Origin: an uncultured Sphingomonadales bacterium
GTDB taxonomy: Bacteria; Pseudomonadota; Alphaproteobacteria; Sphingomonadales; Sphingomonadaceae
Assembly (NCBI GenBank): GCA_903834285.1
Contig: CAILIO010000383.1
Coordinates: 1-46,116, forward strand
Length of the DNA stretch: 46,116 nucleotides
Direction: 5' to 3'
Below the pieces are notes generated by a model, which saw only the letters and a program-made list of their open reading frames with translations, had not been told where the DNA came from and did not search any database. Each line of letters begins with the position of its first letter. Position 1 is the stretch's first letter. This document shows, one piece after another, positions 45,275 to 46,116 of this stretch. The position numbers and the translations under genes were made by a program.

Positions 45275-46063
45275 ATGGATCTTGGGATCAAGGGGCGCAA
45301 GGCGCTCGTCAACGGCGGCAGCGCGGGCATGGGGCGCGGCGCCGCGCTGGCGCTCGCGCGCGAGGGCGCGGAAGTGTTCATCGCCGCGCGCGGGGCCGAG
45401 CGGCTGGAAGCAACTTGCGCTGCCATCGCTGCCGAAACGGGCGCTACGGCCCACCCCATCGTCGCAGATCACGCCAGCGACGAGGGCCGCGCGGCCATCC
45501 TCGCCGCCTGCCCCGATCCCGATATCTTCGTCGCAACATGCGCCCCGCCGCCCTTCACCGGCGATTTCCGCGATGTCTCGCGCGAGGAATTCGAACGCTC
45601 CGTTGCCACCGCGCTGCTGAGCCCGATCGACTATATCAAGGCGGTCTCCGTGCCGATGATCGAGCGGCGCTGGGGCCGGATCGTCAACATCAGCACCGGC
45701 GCGGCGAAGTATCCCGCCGCGATGCGCGTGCTTTCAGGCCCCCCGCGTGCCGCGCTCGCCAACTATTGCCACGCGATTTCCAAGGAGCTCGCCCGGTTCA
45801 ACGTGACGGTGAACTCGGTGCTGCCCGGCATGCACCACACCCCGGGCATCGAGGAAATGATGGGCCCGCGCGCGGCTGCCAATGGCCGCACGTATGACGA
45901 GGAAGTCGCGTCCTTCGTGAAAGCGGTGCGCATTCCCGCCGGGCGCTTCGGCGATGCCGAAGATCTCGGCGCGCTGGTGGCAATGTTCTGCAGCGCGCAG
46001 GCCAGCTTCCTCACTGGCCAGTCGCTGGTGATCGACGGCGGCATGGGAACCTCGATTTTCTGA
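45275..46063 (+). CDS. SDR-fold protein lacking the YxxxK active site
   Basis: The start is ATG 45275 (MDLGIKGRKA), two bases after the MDR stop; the longer track ORF is an overlap artefact. The 262-residue protein has an SDR cofactor motif close to canonical (NGGSAGMGRGAA), a conserved serine in NISTGA, and the C-terminal LTGQSLVIDGGMG. Aligning the helix before FNVTVNSVLPG puts SGPPR where YxxxK belongs, so both Tyr and Lys appear replaced. This resembles the beta-ketoacyl-reductase-like SDR subgroup known to lack the tetrad. It may bind NAD(P) without classical dehydrogenase chemistry. Confidence 0.87.
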   Translation: MDLGIKGRKALVNGGSAGMGRGAALALAREGAEVFIAARGAERLEATCAAIAAETGATAHPIVADHASDEGRAAILAACPDPDIFVATCAPPPFTGDFRDVSREEFERSVATALLSPIDYIKAVSVPMIERRWGRIVNISTGAAKYPAAMRVLSGPPRAALANYCHAISKELARFNVTVNSVLPGMHHTPGIEEMMGPRAAANGRTYDEEVASFVKAVRIPAGRFGDAEDLGALVAMFCSAQASFLTGQSLVIDGGMGTSIF

Positions 46064-46116
46064 GCCGCGAACACAAAGTTGAACGACTAAATGCGCCCAC
46101 TTGCGAACATCCGCAG
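46064..46116. other. Right-edge tail without a supported gene
   Basis: Fifty-three bases follow the last stop codon. An ATG at 46091 opens a frame to the window edge, but it is too short to judge and lacks a convincing ribosome site. No terminator hairpin is visible. Confidence 0.5.

Noticed and set aside
1-46116. CRISPR arrays, tRNA or rRNA genes, insertion sequences, phage genes or attachment sites
   Set aside because: No spaced direct repeats, cloverleaf sequences, transposase, integrase or phage-like reading frames were seen on either strand.

Overview
The window is gene-dense, GC-rich bacterial chromosome with no tRNA, rRNA, CRISPR array or insertion sequence that I can see. It most likely comes from an alphaproteobacterium of the Sphingomonadales. 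The basis is the propionyl-CoA synthase / malonyl-CoA reductase pair, whose known proteobacterial relatives are in Erythrobacter and Porphyrobacter, plus the codon composition and the mix of aromatic and acyl-CoA catabolic genes. That placement is an inference. Genes are tightly packed: ATGA, TGATG and GTGA overlaps are common, and three convergent pairs share a four-base CTAA or CTAG at their stops.

Region 1 (1-8747, plus strand) carries the left half of the 3-hydroxypropionate (3-HP) bicycle. It holds the 3' two thirds of the trifunctional propionyl-CoA synthase, the complete bifunctional malonyl-CoA reductase, the acetyl-CoA carboxylase alpha subunit, and a small cupin of unknown role. Together these would take acetyl-CoA through malonyl-CoA and 3-hydroxypropionate to propionyl-CoA, provided the other carboxylase subunits are encoded elsewhere. 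No glyoxylate-handling genes of the bicycle lie in the window.

Region 2 (8744-13942) is an aromatic ring-cleavage module. A TetR repressor is divergent from an extradiol dioxygenase, an FAH-type hydrolase and a flavin hydroxylase, followed by a Cds1-like PLP enzyme. Two mirror-image copies of a TGACYATATRGTCA operator lie between the TetR gene and the dioxygenase gene.

Region 3 (13955-25163) has a VOC protein and an HSL-type esterase, then a nine-kilobase operon that reads as a near-complete route from gamma-butyrobetaine and carnitine to glycine betaine. It contains an ADP-forming acyl-CoA ligase, an acyl-CoA dehydrogenase, a CaiD-type hydratase, a free thioesterase, an L-carnitine dehydrogenase fused to a second related thioesterase, a beta-keto acid cleavage enzyme, an NCS1 permease and an exported alpha/beta hydrolase.

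Region 4 (25160-30399, minus strand) has an MFS permease, a class II aldolase-like protein, a POT-family transporter, a quinone-reductase-like MDR protein and an SDR. Region 5 (30420-36507) is a full cytochrome bd set: cydA-cydB-cydX on the minus strand, and cydD-cydC divergent on the plus strand. Region 6 (36582-43211) has an EthD-type protein, a TetR regulator, and an AraC regulator divergent from a phytanoyl-CoA-dioxygenase-like / GH13 / GH92 operon with ATGA junctions. Region 7 (43208-46063) has a crotonase homologue lacking both usual catalytic glutamates, an alkenal-reductase-like MDR protein and an SDR lacking the YxxxK motif. All functions are assigned by reading motifs and comparing with remembered families; no database search was possible.
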